Shown here one piece after another: positions 25,874-38,328 of a stretch of DNA of 64,000 nt; position 1 is the stretch's first letter, and every line of letters begins with the position of its first letter. Position numbers and translations under genes: made by a program. The stretch is from Liolophura sinensis (taxonomy: Eukaryota; Mollusca; Polyplacophora; Chitonida; Chitonidae), in NCBI RefSeq assembly GCF_032854445.1, contig NC_088302.1, positions 14,191,338 to 14,255,337 of the forward strand, written 5' to 3'. The notes beneath the pieces are model-generated. The model ran no database searches, had not been told where the DNA came from, and saw only the letters and a list, made by a program, of their open reading frames with translations.

Positions 25874-26707
25874 GTAAGTATTGTGCTAACATATGTTTTT
25901 CGTACCTACTGAATGCGGTTTTCCTGTAAAGCAAAACAATTTTAATATACCTGGGGCAACACCGGAAAGTTCTGCATAACTTTCGAACCCGCCCTTGTGA
26001 GCAACAACAACGCCATACTTAAAGCCTTGACTCGTAAGATGCACAACTGTTCATCATATCAATGATTTTATCCCCCCCACCCAAAGAAAACTCATATTTA
26101 GTATTTGTTTTTGTTTGTTTTATGGCCTTCTTTACTGTCAACAGGCCACTACATTGCCAGTCTATCCCAGCAATAAACCGTCGTCCATAATGGGACATGT
26201 TCTATTCACTCGGTGTTGATTTGCAAGATTGAAAACACGTCTTTGTTGGTCAGCCTGGCGGAGCAGCTTGCCCTTTCTCGCCCTCTCTCCATGTTAGTTG
26301 GTGAGAAACCTCACCTTATATGGCCTAAACCTGCATGAACTCACATGGCTCCTGAGATGCTGATTTGGCATATAGACACACTGCACTCTGAAGAAACCAT
26401 GTGAGTGTTCGAAAAAGGAAGGGTGGATAATAAAATTTAGCCATATTTTTCACACTTTCTAACGGTTTGGGTACCCTTTGGTTACGAATTACAGAATATG
26501 ACGTGAGTCCATTGAAGAATGTGCTTTTAGTCTGTATTGGCTGAGAATCATTAAACGACAATCAAACGTACCACCTTAAACTTTCACTACTCCCAATGGC
26601 CAAAAAAAAAAAAAAAATTATGCAGGTCAGGAAATGAACAATCTTGACAGTTAGTTAGCAACTAATGACATTTTTTGAACAAACACATTTTGTCACTGTT
26701 AACTAAC

Positions 26708-26777
26708 TAAATAGTTAAGTGGTATAGATGGCAGGCTGTGTGTGGATAGAAGTTCAAATCCAGAGGTGGCCACAGGA
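26708..26777 (+). mobile_element. tRNA-like SINE head fragment
   Basis: TAGTTAAGTGG fits a pol III A box and AGTTCAAATCC fits a B box, about 45 bp apart. No SINE body of the families seen elsewhere follows, and a functional cloverleaf is not evident. I treat it as a SINE relic, not a tRNA gene. Confidence 0.35.
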
Positions 26778-29700
26778 AACAGAAACTTGACTCGATTAAA
26801 TAGATCCTGATAACTGGTGTATACATAAACATGTTTAGATAATGTCATGATTCATTGGAAACTAGCGTTTTGTCTGCCCTTATATCGTGCAAATCTGCAC
26901 CAAAAATACAGGCCATTTTATTTAAATCACTTGATTTTATTAAATCTCACATCTAGGTAATGATGATTTATGCGCTTTTTAACATTTAGTACGTAGAAAC
27001 AAGCACGAAATTTGTCAAAGAAGAAAAGATATACGTAATCCTGATTTTCAAGGATAGTCAGGAGAATAAAGAATCCTTTCACATACTTCGAAGTCAGAAT
27101 TTTTTTGCTATTTGGAAGCACTGTTTTCTGTAAAAGGGAGTGTGAACAGTGTTGTTTTCAGTGCATCTTTCAAATTTGTTCCTAAGGGCATTTATAGCAG
27201 AAAATAAGTTTTCTTAAATTTAATTTTGATGTACTGTTTATTCTCTAAAATTTCAGACATTACTAAATTACTTATTTTACCCTATTCTTGGCTCTCTATT
27301 CATCTCAGAAAGATATGTTCGATGTATTTAGAGGGTAAGATAATGATTTACTGGAAAAATGCGAGTTCTAGGACCAAAAATAAAACTTTACTACCTCTGT
27401 TTGCCTGGGAAAGCAAAGTGGCTAGGGAAAGTTGATTAACCTAAATGAACATGAAAGCTTTCCTGTATTAGCCCGTAGAACAGAAGAGCTCCACATAATT
27501 AAAAACATTCATGTTGCATGTTCTTGATTTAGACTAAACCCAAAACATGTTAAGCATGACATTCTTCAATATTTTAGATATAAAAACTGCATTTCATGAT
27601 ATTTGAAAGCTGTTGTGTTAGGACTATATTTTGTGTGAGTTTTATCTGGTTTAAAAAGTGTCTGTTTCTTGTTAATCATTCATCTATGCAGTTTCCAGTT
27701 GTCAGATACGCTATGAAAATATTGATTTAATTTTATAGTTTTATCTAATGTTTCAGTTATTTTAGTTGGATTTAAAAAATGTATAAATGACATATAACGT
27801 GAATATATATAAACAAAATGTACAGTGAGATGCCAGTTGCATGTTAATCATTTAATACATGTGGCTTCATGTGTGTGCTATTTTTTGATACATGTAGCTT
27901 CATCAGACCATTGTTGAATAAGGTGAATAAATGTTAGACTCTCAGGTCTTGGGGTAGAGATGTCAACATATAGGCACCATACATTTAAATCAGTATCTTT
28001 TTATTTACTTCTAACTATGACTTCTCACTTGTTTCCTCTGTTGCCCAGTAGATTTAAATTATCATTGATGCCCAAAAAATGTATCATTTTGATAAACACT
28101 AATATTGTATATCTAGTATTTAACAGTTCTAACAATGGAAGGTGGTGGACCCATAATTTCCGTGTGGGAGATTTTCTTTATTTACATAAATCTACGTTGT
28201 TCATATGGTTAGACCGGTGCATGTAGGAGTGCATTGGATTTCCTTGCCCTCCTTTATATAGCAAATTTATCAACTTCAACCACAAAAATATGTCGCCTAA
28301 CCACCATATGCAGCTTAGACTATTATCTACCACATATCAAAAATCAATCTGCAATGTAATATATCTGCATTTTTTTGTTGAGCATTTTCTCATCCTGTTA
28401 ACCTCCAGGAAGGTGCAGGGCTAGAATTTAAGGAGAAAGTCTAACTGGCCAGCAGGACCAGTATTATCAGAGTGCTACTAGCCCGACCATAGGTTTACTG
28501 GTCCTGACAAAATGAAAAGCCATAACGAGCACTTTAATAAAACGGCTCATTTCTTTGGAAATGAATCATTGGGTGTAACAAGTGTAGGCCTTGCTCGAAA
28601 CAAAACAATTCCTAATTTTGCATTTACAAATTACATGACCTCATAAGTACTGTATTTCAGCTCAAGTTTCATCTTTGGTATGTAAAATGCACTTGCTGCA
28701 GCACGTGTACAAACCTTAAAGTGAAACTTCTGGTGTTAACCGGAACTCTTCGTACACTGCTCGGGTGTTTCCATCTACAAAACTGCAACCATTCTGGAAC
28801 AGATCCCCCCATCTGACGAGGGCTACTGCTGTTTTTCAGCAAGCCACACTCCATGTATTAGTGACATTACTGCTGCCAATGTACGAAAAAAAAAAATTCA
28901 CCTCCCAATTCAAAATAAGACAAAGACTTATCACTGAAAGTGTTTGTATATTCTACTGGCTCATCGGACCAGTGCTTTGCAAATTCAAAATACACAGGCC
29001 TCGGACCACCGGACCAGCGCTAATTTCGAGTCCTGAGGTGGGTAGTAACTGTGGTCAAATATTTTCATTCTGTAATAAAAACAATGCTCTCATGTATTTT
29101 AATTACACCTGTAGGTGCAAACTAACAGTGCAGAAATGTATAACAACAACCTACTGTGTCTCTCTGGCAGTCTTATCCAATCAGTGACCAAGGACTCTTT
29201 ACAAGGACTCTTTACACATGCATAAAATATTATGCATGTGTAACCTGTACTGTAACATACGTGTACACATTCATTCCTTTTGATTGCTCTTGGTGTGGCT
29301 GCATTACCTCCCCTTCGATGTACAGATGTCATACATCATTGAGCACAGTGCATAAAATCACTTTGCTCTGTGTAAAAGCATTTATTCTGACCACAATTCA
29401 TGCCACATCCTTAATGTAAATGTACAATTTCATTATCCTGAAACATCTATTTTTATTTGGTGATCATCTCAGAGTTTGTGCCTGTATATTAGATCATGGA
29501 AAATGAGTGTATCCTGTGCATGCAAGGTATGCGTATTATGTTACAGTGGAAAATAAGTCAAGCTTGACAGATTCAGTTTATAAAAGCCTATGCTGTGCTT
29601 ACTAAAGAATGTCTCAGTTAAATTTTCTGTGTGAAGTACATATGACACATTTACATTCATGCACAGGTGTATGTTAACAGTCCTTAGCTCCTTTCTGCTG

Positions 29701-30667
29701 ATTCATCAATTAATAATGTGTACATTTTACGTTAACCCATTACACTGATTATTAATATCTACCATTGTGTTCACAGTTACATGTGTTTTTTTAGAAAAAT
29801 TAGTACTGCTTATTATGGTTTGAGTGACTTTTATGACTTTGTTTTGCGTGGAACTTTTATCATGTATTTGACACACATTGGAGGTCACCTTCAGGACATG
29901 TTTGTATTGGACAAGGTATATTCAGGATCTATCAATGTACAGCTGTATGTATACAGTATAGTGTAGTGTAATGTAGGTAAAACACATTTTCACTAACATG
30001 CCACCTGATTGTTCCACCTGCTGTATAGTTGAGATATTGTATTGGTTCGCATGTTCAAATCCACCTCTTACTTCTTCGACAACGGCTTATTGTCAGGCAA
30101 TTTTTTTCAGGTGCTTGTTTAAGTGCATCAGTTTTCTCTACGATATGCCGAGTTTCTAATTCCAATAATCATGCTTGACTCCTGTTGTGTACGGTTGAAA
30201 TATTCTCGAGTTAGTTATAAATTACTAATCATACATACTTTATATATATATTTAGATGAATATTTATTTCCATGTGCATATAACTGTGTTTGTCCAACAT
30301 CATATAAAGTGATGCATGTATGTTAAAGTGACTGAATTATATATAATTGTGTACAAGGAGTATACATGTATTATGTATGTATATGACAGTGGGCGTACAT
30401 AGTGGTCCCTCCCTCACGCGCAGTCGTGATAGTCTGGTGTGATGTACATGTAACATCTGACAAATCCTGCCCCTCCTTAATACTGTACATTTGCATGTAC
30501 ATGCCAACACCCATATATACGACCATGCAAATTCTACCGAGCTTACGATGAATGTACAAATAGTATTGTTAAAAACATACAGCTTCCATTGTTCTCGGGA
30601 TGTTGGTGGCTAAAAGCAGTCTATGGTGGTTCCTCATGTAGCCTTACATGAAGTTGGCTGAAGACTG

Positions 30668-30883
30668 CTGTAATTCTTCAGCACTTTTTGTTTTTTTTTT
30701 GTTTTATTCATGCGAATTCTGAGGGTATTATTCTGTGTAGACTGGTGAAATTATATTTTTGGTGAAGCCCTGAAATTGGCAGATGCAACCAGTGTAATTT
30801 TGTCTTCAAAACTGTATTAAAACCATGTATAACTTGCTTTGGAAGTTGCTATTTCACATGTGAAAAGGTTGAGGAATTAGGGC
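30668..30883 (-). mobile_element. MITE-like repeat, family A, copy 5
   Basis: It begins 'ctgtaattcttcagc' and ends 'aaaaggttgaggaattaggg', a clear inverted pair. Inside are 'gggtattattctgtgtagac', 'gaagccctgaaattggcaga' and 'cacatgtgaaaagg'. A T-run interrupts the left end. Confidence 0.75.
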
Positions 30884-31300
30884 ACATGTACTTGCCTTCC
30901 AGCAATATGACAAATCACATATGAAAATGTTTACCGTCATATTAACTAGGCAAAAGTTGGGGATTTACTCATAGGCACTTGAACCAAGGTTTGTAAGGAA
31001 TGGTTTGTGACATCAAAGGTGTCATCACGGCCATATCTAGAAAAACTTGAAAGGTTCTCATCCCATCTTTAATGGTGACGTGACTGTGCACAAAAACATT
31101 TTAACAGGGTAACTCAAAATGATGTTTTCTATGAGCCTTTAAGTCTGTTTGAAAATTGAAAGAAATTTTTATGAAAACTTTTTGTTGGTAAACCGTGGTT
31201 TAATTTACTGCCTACCTTTAATACAGCTCGTTTAGTTTGGGCGGCCAACAGGTTGGGAGCCTAAACGTTCTCCAGAACGGGAGTATTCTAGATGTGGCCA

Positions 31301-31505
31301 TGGGCCCATATTTATCAAGCAACTTAAGACTTAAATCATAAAGTCCTTAAACGGCCAAACTCACAAGAACTCAAATGTTGTTTAATTCATGGTTTTACAG
31401 TAAAGAATTTGTGTACAAATTTTAAACGTTCGAGAGCAAAGCATTTTATTTGTACCTGTGTTTGAATTTTTGACTTAAATCTTAAGATGTTTGATAAATA
31501 CAGGC
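31301..31505 (+). mobile_element. Foldback MITE, family C, copy 1
   Basis: About 205 bp with terminal inverted repeats: the left end is GGGCCCATATTTATC, with AAGCAACTTAAGACTTAAAT after it. The right end is GACTTAAATCTTAAG then ATGTTTGATAAATACAGGCC. The outer 35-40 bp can pair, so a hairpin is possible. A second copy lies at 38329-38533 in the opposite orientation. No target-site duplication is obvious, and there is no transposase. Confidence 0.75.
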
Positions 31506-32440
31506 CCAGGTCATATATATCATATAATACACGAGAATAGAGGCAAGGAGGGAAAGTGGGGATTTCCACTTTGTTGAAAAAACCTGCTTTTTCCAGTCCC
31601 TGCCAGCAACCTGCGAATGGTTGTGGGTTCCCGAGTTCACTAAAACTTTTGTCTTCTTATTCATTAATAATTACGTATAAGTTTTCTGTTAGTAGAAAAT
31701 ATGTACATGTAGCTCATTTAGGTACCTTTTGTGCTGGGATAACAGGTTTTATAATTTATACACAGTGACAATGGACACAACCGAACCCAAAGACTGCCCA
31801 GCTGAAAGTTCCACTGGCTTTATACTTTAATGCTTTATGGTGTTTTATTGGGCACATGTAAGTGTAACTAGGTCAGGAAGGTGTGCAAGTTTATAGAGGT
31901 TAAGTAGATGATTTATTATATAAACATATTTGTTATTATTTTGTTAAGAGAGCCATCTGCCAGCTTGTGGCATATGGTTAAATCTATTGTATTAAGCTGT
32001 TTACTGTAATATACGTTTATGTCGGCACGTTAAATTGTTATTTGGTAAACCCATTGACTGGCACAATTAGCGCTTGTCACATGTGGACTGAAATTAGCCG
32101 GGTAATTAATTATCAATGCAGGGCTGTATTTAATTAAGTGCCGTTTAGTGTGACAAGTTGATGGAGAGATACCAGCATGTACGTGTCATATTTCGTGCTT
32201 GGCTGTATGCTGATTTAGTATATTTGGTTTGGCTGTGGGAGAAATTCATATGTAGATAAATATATTCAGAACAATTGAAAGTCCTGAAATTACTCTCATC
32301 TTTATGTTCAATGAAAGAAAAAAATGTCTGAAATGGAGGCCGTAAGGTCCTTAAACTACAAGCTTTAAGTGTACCAGTTTTCTGTCACTTTTAAATGTAT
32401 ATGTTTCCAAACTTTTATACTTTATTACACGTTTGAGTTT

Positions 32441-32545
32441 CCTCTGAAGTTTAGTGGTCATTCACCAATGTGACAGCTGAGAGTTCAAGTCCAGCTCATG
32501 CTGGCTTCCTGTTCAGTCATATGTAGAGTCAGCCAGCAACTAAAG
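32441..32545 (+). mobile_element. SINE family 1, head fragment
   Basis: Contains 'tcaccaatgtgacagctgag' and the B-box-like GAGTTCAAGTCCAG, then 'ctcatgctggcttcctg' and 'cagccagcaac'. This is the 5' half of family 1. The tail is missing. Confidence 0.65.
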
Positions 32546-32745
32546 TTGCACAGTTTACGTGATTTGAGAGAGTTCTACTCTTTTGTCAGACAGGTGTTTT
32601 GAGGGTTGTTTGCAAGATAGGATGATATATTATATACATGTATAATATAGATAATATATATGTAGAATATAAGTTTCAGTGTCAAAAGTAATATTTGAGT
32701 ACACTTATTTTATGTACATGTAATAATGCACCTCTGTGCTGGGGA

Positions 32746-32758
32746 GGGGGGGGGGGGG
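32746..32758. repeat. Homopolymer G run (13 G)
   Basis: Thirteen consecutive G, preceded by GGGGA. Length is likely unreliable in any assembly. Confidence 0.9.
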
Positions 32759-34017
32759 AGAGACCTCAGGACATCTATCATACATGTATATTGGGCCACA
32801 ATGTATTGACTGTCAGAAAATTTCTGTCAACCAGATCAGTGCATTTAAATATATGATACAGTGTAGTTGCATTTTGCTTTTTTTAACTATACTTTGTTGT
32901 GACTAACTCTTAAGTTGATAAGTATAGCACACCTATACCAGTTCCACAGGACTTCTGACATGCAGGTGCTAATATGCATGTTTGTGTGGACATCTTTACG
33001 GTCATTCATGTAGCTCTGCGTGTTTAATGAGTGGATGAGCCCACAGATTCTGTATGATTGACCTTGTCTCTATTAATATTTCTTTTTTATGTACATGTAG
33101 ATGCATGTACATACTCCTTAAAGAGATATATGGCATAGATGTAGGACTTCTGACAAGTTGACAGGCTGATTATGGCATTAGGGAGGATCTGGCTTGTTGT
33201 CACGTCAGATATGACAGTGTTTACCGACTGTTATTGACAGATTGTCCAGCAATGTGTTTAGCAGTTTGTGTATTTGTTATGTAGAGGTGTAGTGTGTACC
33301 TACATGATCTCTCCGTCAATGAGAAGGAGAAATCAGGGGAATCCAAGCAGGAAATTGCATTAAGCTGTAATTTACCTGAGGGAGAATCTCGTCAGTGTGA
33401 CTGACTTCAGGTGAGCCCTGAAAGCACAGGTCAGTGCGGGCCTATTGTCACTGTATGCCAGAGCGGGTGCTATCTCCACTGATTTTACCTGGAGGTATGT
33501 GCGGAATGCAACCAGTAAACACAAGCACTACGACACCCGTGACTGCAGTTTTAGAAAATTTGTTAACTCTTGAGCATTGACAGATCTAGGCTTCTACGTC
33601 CCCCACAGATTTCACCTGTATGTACTTTGCATGTTGCACACCTGGACAGTCTGAAGCATGTAAACATGTATATGTAGTACATAATTTACAGGTGACACAG
33701 AACATGGGACTCTACTGGTAGACTGGTACTGTACCGACATTTCGGGGCTTGTTTAAGGTGACAGTGAATAGTATACACAGGTGCACATGTGTAGAAACAG
33801 GTAAGTCAGACACACACTATAGAGATTTTTAAGATCTGTTTGTAAACAGATATCTACATGTACATGCATGTATGTATCTGTGCATTTCGAGGCCTTAATT
33901 GCTCCTTCTAGAATAATGCAATGTATAGCGGTTTATGTGAAATCGCAAGTGTAATAATTTGTAAAATTGGTGACAGATATTAGTGCTGTTGAAAGTAGAA
34001 TACTACATTTCTTTACC

Positions 34018-34146
34018 AGCCTTTTGGAAAAGTAAAGATGCGAGTATGTTGTTCATTAGATGGTCTATCCATATGAGAAAAAGAAGCTTAATATTCCTGC
34101 TAGAATTACATAAAATGAACAGACCAGGTGTTCCAAATTTTGGAAG
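34018..34146 (-). mobile_element. MITE-like repeat, family B, copy 2
   Basis: Reverse complement of the element at 5945: 'agatggtctatccatatgag', 'taatattcctgctagaatta', 'gtgttccaaattttggaag'. It ends only about 12 bp before the family-A element at 34158. Confidence 0.6.
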
Positions 34147-34157
34147 AAGAAGATTAC

Positions 34158-34366
34158 CTTAGTTCCTCAAATTTTTTGGATATGAAAGATCAATTTTTAG
34201 TAAAAGACATGAACATTTTTAATTTGATTTTGGAGACAACTACAATGGTTGGATCTGCCAATTTTCAGGCTTTACCAAAAGTATAATTTTATCAGCCTAC
34301 ATACCACCAGAATATACTTAAATGAACACCTTTGCATCAGGTGAAAAGGTTGAAGAATTGCAGTAC
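34158..34366 (+). mobile_element. MITE-like repeat, family A, copy 6
   Basis: It starts 'cttagttcctcaaatttttt' and ends 'gaaaaggttgaagaattgca'. Internal 'gattttggagacaactacaa', 'gtataattttatcagcctac' and 'gaatatacttaaatgaacac' match the 10330 copy in the same orientation. Confidence 0.75.
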
Positions 34367-34725
34367 ATTGTATCTTCAATGACTGAATGAAGCAGATCAA
34401 CCATTCCCAGTTCCTGTAATTAAGTCTTGTAATTGCAGAAGGATTTCATTGATTTACCTGTGTAAACAACAACATATAACTAAACTTGCATGTAGAATGA
34501 AAAAGCAAATAATTTCTCTACGCCCTATAGCTCTCTCAGAATGTTTCAAAATATTGATCACAATGGTAGTTGAAATGGTTGAAGAAGTAGGGTATGTCAG
34601 TTATGTGGGAAATGAAGACAAACTTTGGTCAATTCTTGGAGATAGCTGCACTTGTATAAATTCACCATTTAAATACTACACCTGTAAATATACAAACATT
34701 TGCACAGTACTGCAGTAAATCATGT

Positions 34726-35120
34726 AAAATTTCAACCATGATTAAGCCGCCAATTTTGCCTGATTCTGATGGTTGTGTTTATCTTGTGACAGTAAATGCA
34801 TGTACACTATACAATGTTTTGAGGTTTCTTCACAGGGTGGGATAATATTCTATTGTAAAAATGTAAATTTCAGTATCAACAGATATATTGTATGACATTT
34901 ATTTGCTTGTTGAAAAAGCACTTTTTGAAAAAAACTTTCGACCATGACTAACTTGCTAATTTTTCCTGATTCTGAGAGTTCCATTGTTTTTAGAAAGGTG
35001 TTTTGAGATTTGCTTTGAACAAGGGGCAATATTCTACTGGTTTCAGCATCAAAAGAAAATATTTTGTGCCGTGTATTTGCCTGTAAAAATGCACTTTTGT
35101 GGACAAAATATTTGGTCGTT
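34726..35120 (+). repeat. Dispersed repeat family D, two adjacent copies
   Basis: Two modules of roughly 200 bp lie head to tail (about 34726-34924 and 34925-35120). Each has 'aaccatgattaagc' or 'gaccatgactaacttg', then 'tttttcctgattctgag', a 'gtgttttgagatttgc' segment, 'aatattctactg', 'tttcagcatcaa' and 'atttgcctgtaaaaatgcac'. A third copy lies at 57755-57945. Class unknown and no coding capacity seen. Open frames across it are chance. Confidence 0.6.
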
Positions 35121-36130
35121 TAGAGTATGTTCATGTGCATGGACAATTCTGAATAGTGTAGTCAGTGTTGTCCAGTAGGCAGGTGCCCATGTACATGCAC
35201 AGAACTGTTACATGATTGTCTGTCTGCCGTAGTATAAGAGATGGACACGTAAAATAGACAGTCACATGTCTACCAGAACTTTACCCTGACTTACCTGTAT
35301 CTCCACATGTGTCCAGGCACACCTGTATCAAGTGAAATTTATTACTAACAGGTTTTGTATGATTGCCTGTGTTCGAACTGGATTGTTTTATAACAGATTG
35401 TCACCGTTAAGGATATACATTTTAGTAGCTCTTAAACATGCATATGTAAATGTCGAGGATTGGCAATATAAAAGTGATCGGGTTTATTTGATGTTGCTGT
35501 TTCCTCGTGTACCTGTGGTCAGTAGTACACTTTGTTTTGTTGCCAATGTGATAATGCCAGTTTTTCTTAAGATTTACATGAGGGAATATACATACAGTTA
35601 TGATGCTTTTTGTTTTGTTTTTGAGTTATTCTTCAAACTGTATATGAGCAGTTAACAGGTATTGATGGACTGTGTGCAAATTAGGTGTGTACTCCAGGGT
35701 GTACACATGTGCTTTAAAAGTACATACATGTATGCTCTCACAAATGATAGTCCACTATTCTTGCATAGAGCAGAAAGTGCAGAATAAGTTTTCACAAATA
35801 ACTGTTTTTTTTTTAGAACTACATGTATATGTTAACTGTTCTGTTCAGTGAAGGCATTTCCTAAACTTATCTGAACCATGTCTACTGATACTGTTGCTGG
35901 ACATTCATTTCCAGCCCTTAATACTATATCCTATATCTTTATATATACAAGATAATGCTGTTAAACAGCAATGATGTAAGAAACATAAAATGTGTACATG
36001 CATACAAATATAAATAAGTGTGACTTTTTCTTTCCTCATTTGAGTGATACCCTCGTGCTTCATAACCTAAGCTTACAGTCTTATTTCACATTTTTGTACT
36101 TGTCTTTATTCCTGCATTCTTTCTTTCCAG

Positions 36131-36231
36131 TGATAAGCATACCCCTGTGATGCCGTAAATCTAAAATGGACTGGACAATCAAGATTGTTAATGTTTGAAC
36201 AGTAGGAAGACTTGTGTCTGAGTAACTCAAC
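36131..36231 (+). other. 5' leader of the RAI14-like gene
   Basis: The sequence between the acceptor TTCTTTCCAG and the start codon has several short upstream ATG frames, each closed within a few codons (for example ATGCCGTAA). The true ATG is the first one whose product matches the ankycorbin/UACA N-terminus. The acceptor is strong but its use is inferred. Confidence 0.5.
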
Positions 36232-36279
36232 ATGGCGAAAGTCAAACGACTGTTCAGGTTCCACAAGAGCACCACTGAT
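36232..36279 (+). CDS. RAI14: RAI14/UACA-like ankyrin protein, coding exon 1
   Basis: Sixteen codons, MAKVKRLFRFHKSTTD, end in phase 0 at a GTAAGT donor (36280). This short basic N-terminus resembles the basic start of vertebrate RAI14 and UACA, which is followed at once by a W-N-K-x-D-D motif; that motif opens the next exon here, 10.3 kb away. Vertebrate RAI14 (ankycorbin) is an actin- and membrane-associated scaffold with N-terminal ankyrin repeats and a long C-terminal coiled coil. An invertebrate gene of this type is probably co-orthologous to both RAI14 and UACA, so the symbol is a family label. The exon is short and would be missed by ORF searches; it is supported by frame, splice sites and the downstream match. 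Confidence 0.75.
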
Positions 36280-36306
36280 GTAAGTACATTTACATGTAAG
36301 ACTTAC

Positions 36307-36426
36307 CTAGTTCCTCAACGTCAGTACAAGTGTGAAAGAGCAACTTTCAGAGCAATTTATGCACATTTATAATTAGATGTTGGAGTGTTTGAATAAACAT
36401 CTTGCAAACAAGGTTGAAGAATTATA
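36307..36426 (+). mobile_element. MITE-like repeat, family A, copy 7 (internally deleted)
   Basis: Both ends are present ('cctagttcctcaacg' and 'aaggttgaagaattata') with 'gagcaactttcagagcaatt' and 'tatgcacatttata', but the central 'gtctacacagaataatg' portion is lost. At about 120 bp it is roughly half the usual size. It sits 28 bp after the exon 1 donor. Confidence 0.7.
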
Positions 36427-36940
36427 AGTAAGTATTAAAACATACACACAGCACCATTATGTTATTTTATTATGGTAGATTTAGTGTATTTTAATGCTTG
36501 CTTCAAGGTCTCTGCAATTTGACATCAGATTTCTTCTCAGTGTTTAACTCCCGATGTAAAAATAATCATTTATGATTCGATTCTTAAGTTGACCTGTATT
36601 GGTCAAGCTCTCTTTGTAGACCTTTATAGCAGAATTTATAGTGTTCATTCATATGGAGGCCTCTGCTGGGATTTAATATTTGTCATTCTCATGGGATCTT
36701 AAATTTGAGTTTTGATGTTTAACACATGTACATTTCAGAGTATTGCATAGGTTTTTCAAACATTAGGCATGTTGGATTAAACTGTGCTATGAAATCTATA
36801 TATATTCTTGAGATTGACCTACAGTAAATCATCTTATTTTAGACACTTCTCCTATCTAACCCAGCAATTCTGTGCTCCTCAAGTATAGATAAATACTCCT
36901 ACATGTAGAACTGCAGATTCACTTTAGTTTTGTGTTTCTC

Positions 36941-37060
36941 CCAACCTGTGGATGGTCATGGGTTAGCTCATTTTCCTCCCACCATAATGCTGGCTGCTGT
37001 TTTAAGTGAACTTTCCTTATGTACAGGTTATAACACCGATCAAATAAATAAATAAAAAAA
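36941..37060 (+). mobile_element. SINE family 1, 3' part
   Basis: Contains 'cctgtggatggtcatgggtt', 'cctcccaccataatgctggc', 'gttataacaccgatcaaat' and a tail of AAATAAATAAATAAA. 5'-truncated. Confidence 0.75.
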
Positions 37061-37511
37061 TGAATTTTTCTCCCATTTGTCTTACATGTATTTTACATAA
37101 GAAGACCAGGTATGGTAAATCTGTGTACATGTTTTCTGGGTATCTACAGATCTGTGTTAATATTCCAAGGCCACCTCACTTGTTTAGGTCATGTTGCCCT
37201 TATTCATCATGTCTGCTATGAGTTGTATCTATTGTGACACCTTCAGATCATAATTGATTCATGTCTGTAACAGTTGATCACAGAATTGCTCATGGAAACC
37301 TAATCATCATACCTAGCCGAACAAGTCTGATTAGTGACATATTATCTGGGTATGGCATTGTTTGGTGAGATAGACATGTCACCATGCATGTATGAAATAT
37401 AAGGCCATTATGACCTCTGGCTGGCTGACAGCTCTGCCATTATAATGTTTCCATAAAGACCACCTATCTTAATTCATTAACCGTCTCACACATGTGTTGT
37501 TTTTTTTAGTA

Positions 37512-37658
37512 GATTGATTTTGGAGACAATCGTTGGGTTGGTTAATTTCAGAGCTTCAAAAAAAGTATAATTTTATCAGTCTACACAGAATAATGCTTTC
37601 AGAATATGCTTGAATAAAACCTGTGCAAATATGCGAAAAGATTAAAGAATTACAGTAC
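37512..37658 (+). mobile_element. MITE-like repeat, family A, copy 8 (truncated)
   Basis: Starts inside the element ('gattgattttggagacaatc') and ends 'cgaaaagattaaagaattac'. Shares 'ttttatcagtctacacagaa' and 'gaatatgcttgaataaaacc' with the other copies. The left inverted end is missing. Confidence 0.7.
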
Positions 37659-38328
37659 CAGTTCTTGAGGCAATATAGACATAATCCACAAGTCTTGATT
37701 TGTCTTTGCGTTACATTTGAGCTCTCTCCATATACATGTATTGCCTGAAAGCATTCATAATTGATGAACAGTTTGCTTCAGATAGATGAACATGTTGATT
37801 ATATGTGGGTAGTGTGACTTCAGAAAACTGAGGAGAAAGAAATTAATCGAAATCACAAATGTACATTATTGCATCACAGTTTGCATCAGTGGAACACAAA
37901 GTTGTTTGTGTATTATACACAGATGCCAGACATTGAAAATGTTTATGTTCAGGCTTAGTATGGAGGTACACAGATGAAGGCTAATCCCTATCCAATTACA
38001 GGGCAGTTGGAATGTACACTGACATATACGTGCAGATTATCTTAATCCAGACTGGTAATACTTCAACATTCCAAAGGTTTGCCAGCTGTACAGATTACCA
38101 AAGAGTACATGTTCCCCTGTTTACAGAGGCTATATCATATCTAAAGAATATTGGTCGTCAGACACATGGAAATATTGTCATGAAACTACATCTCTTTGGT
38201 ACAGATACTCAGGTGACCAAATCGTAAAACTTGAGATTTTGGTTTATTAAAAAAGTGTAATCGTAGGCATGCCACGATGTACAGGTACATGTATACTTAG
38301 CTCAGACCAGCCCTGTGAACCAGGGCTC

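Larger units (their letters stand above)
25874..36130 (+). other. Probable first intron of the RAI14-like gene (10.3 kb)
   Basis: If the donor at 25874 pairs with the acceptor at 36130, this whole stretch is intron; otherwise it is intergenic. It contains a tRNA-like SINE head (26708-26777), MITE-like copies (30668-30883, 31301-31505, 34018-34146, 34158-34366), a family-1 SINE piece (32441-32545), a repeated module (34726-35120) and a G-run (32746-32758). The stretches 26.8-30.6, 31.6-32.4, 32.8-34.0 and 35.1-36.1 kb are AT-rich with no gene that can be supported. Confidence 0.5.

Noticed and set aside
26708-26777. Possible tRNA gene
   Set aside because: A- and B-box-like words are present, but paired arms and an acceptor stem are not evident; it fits a SINE relic better.
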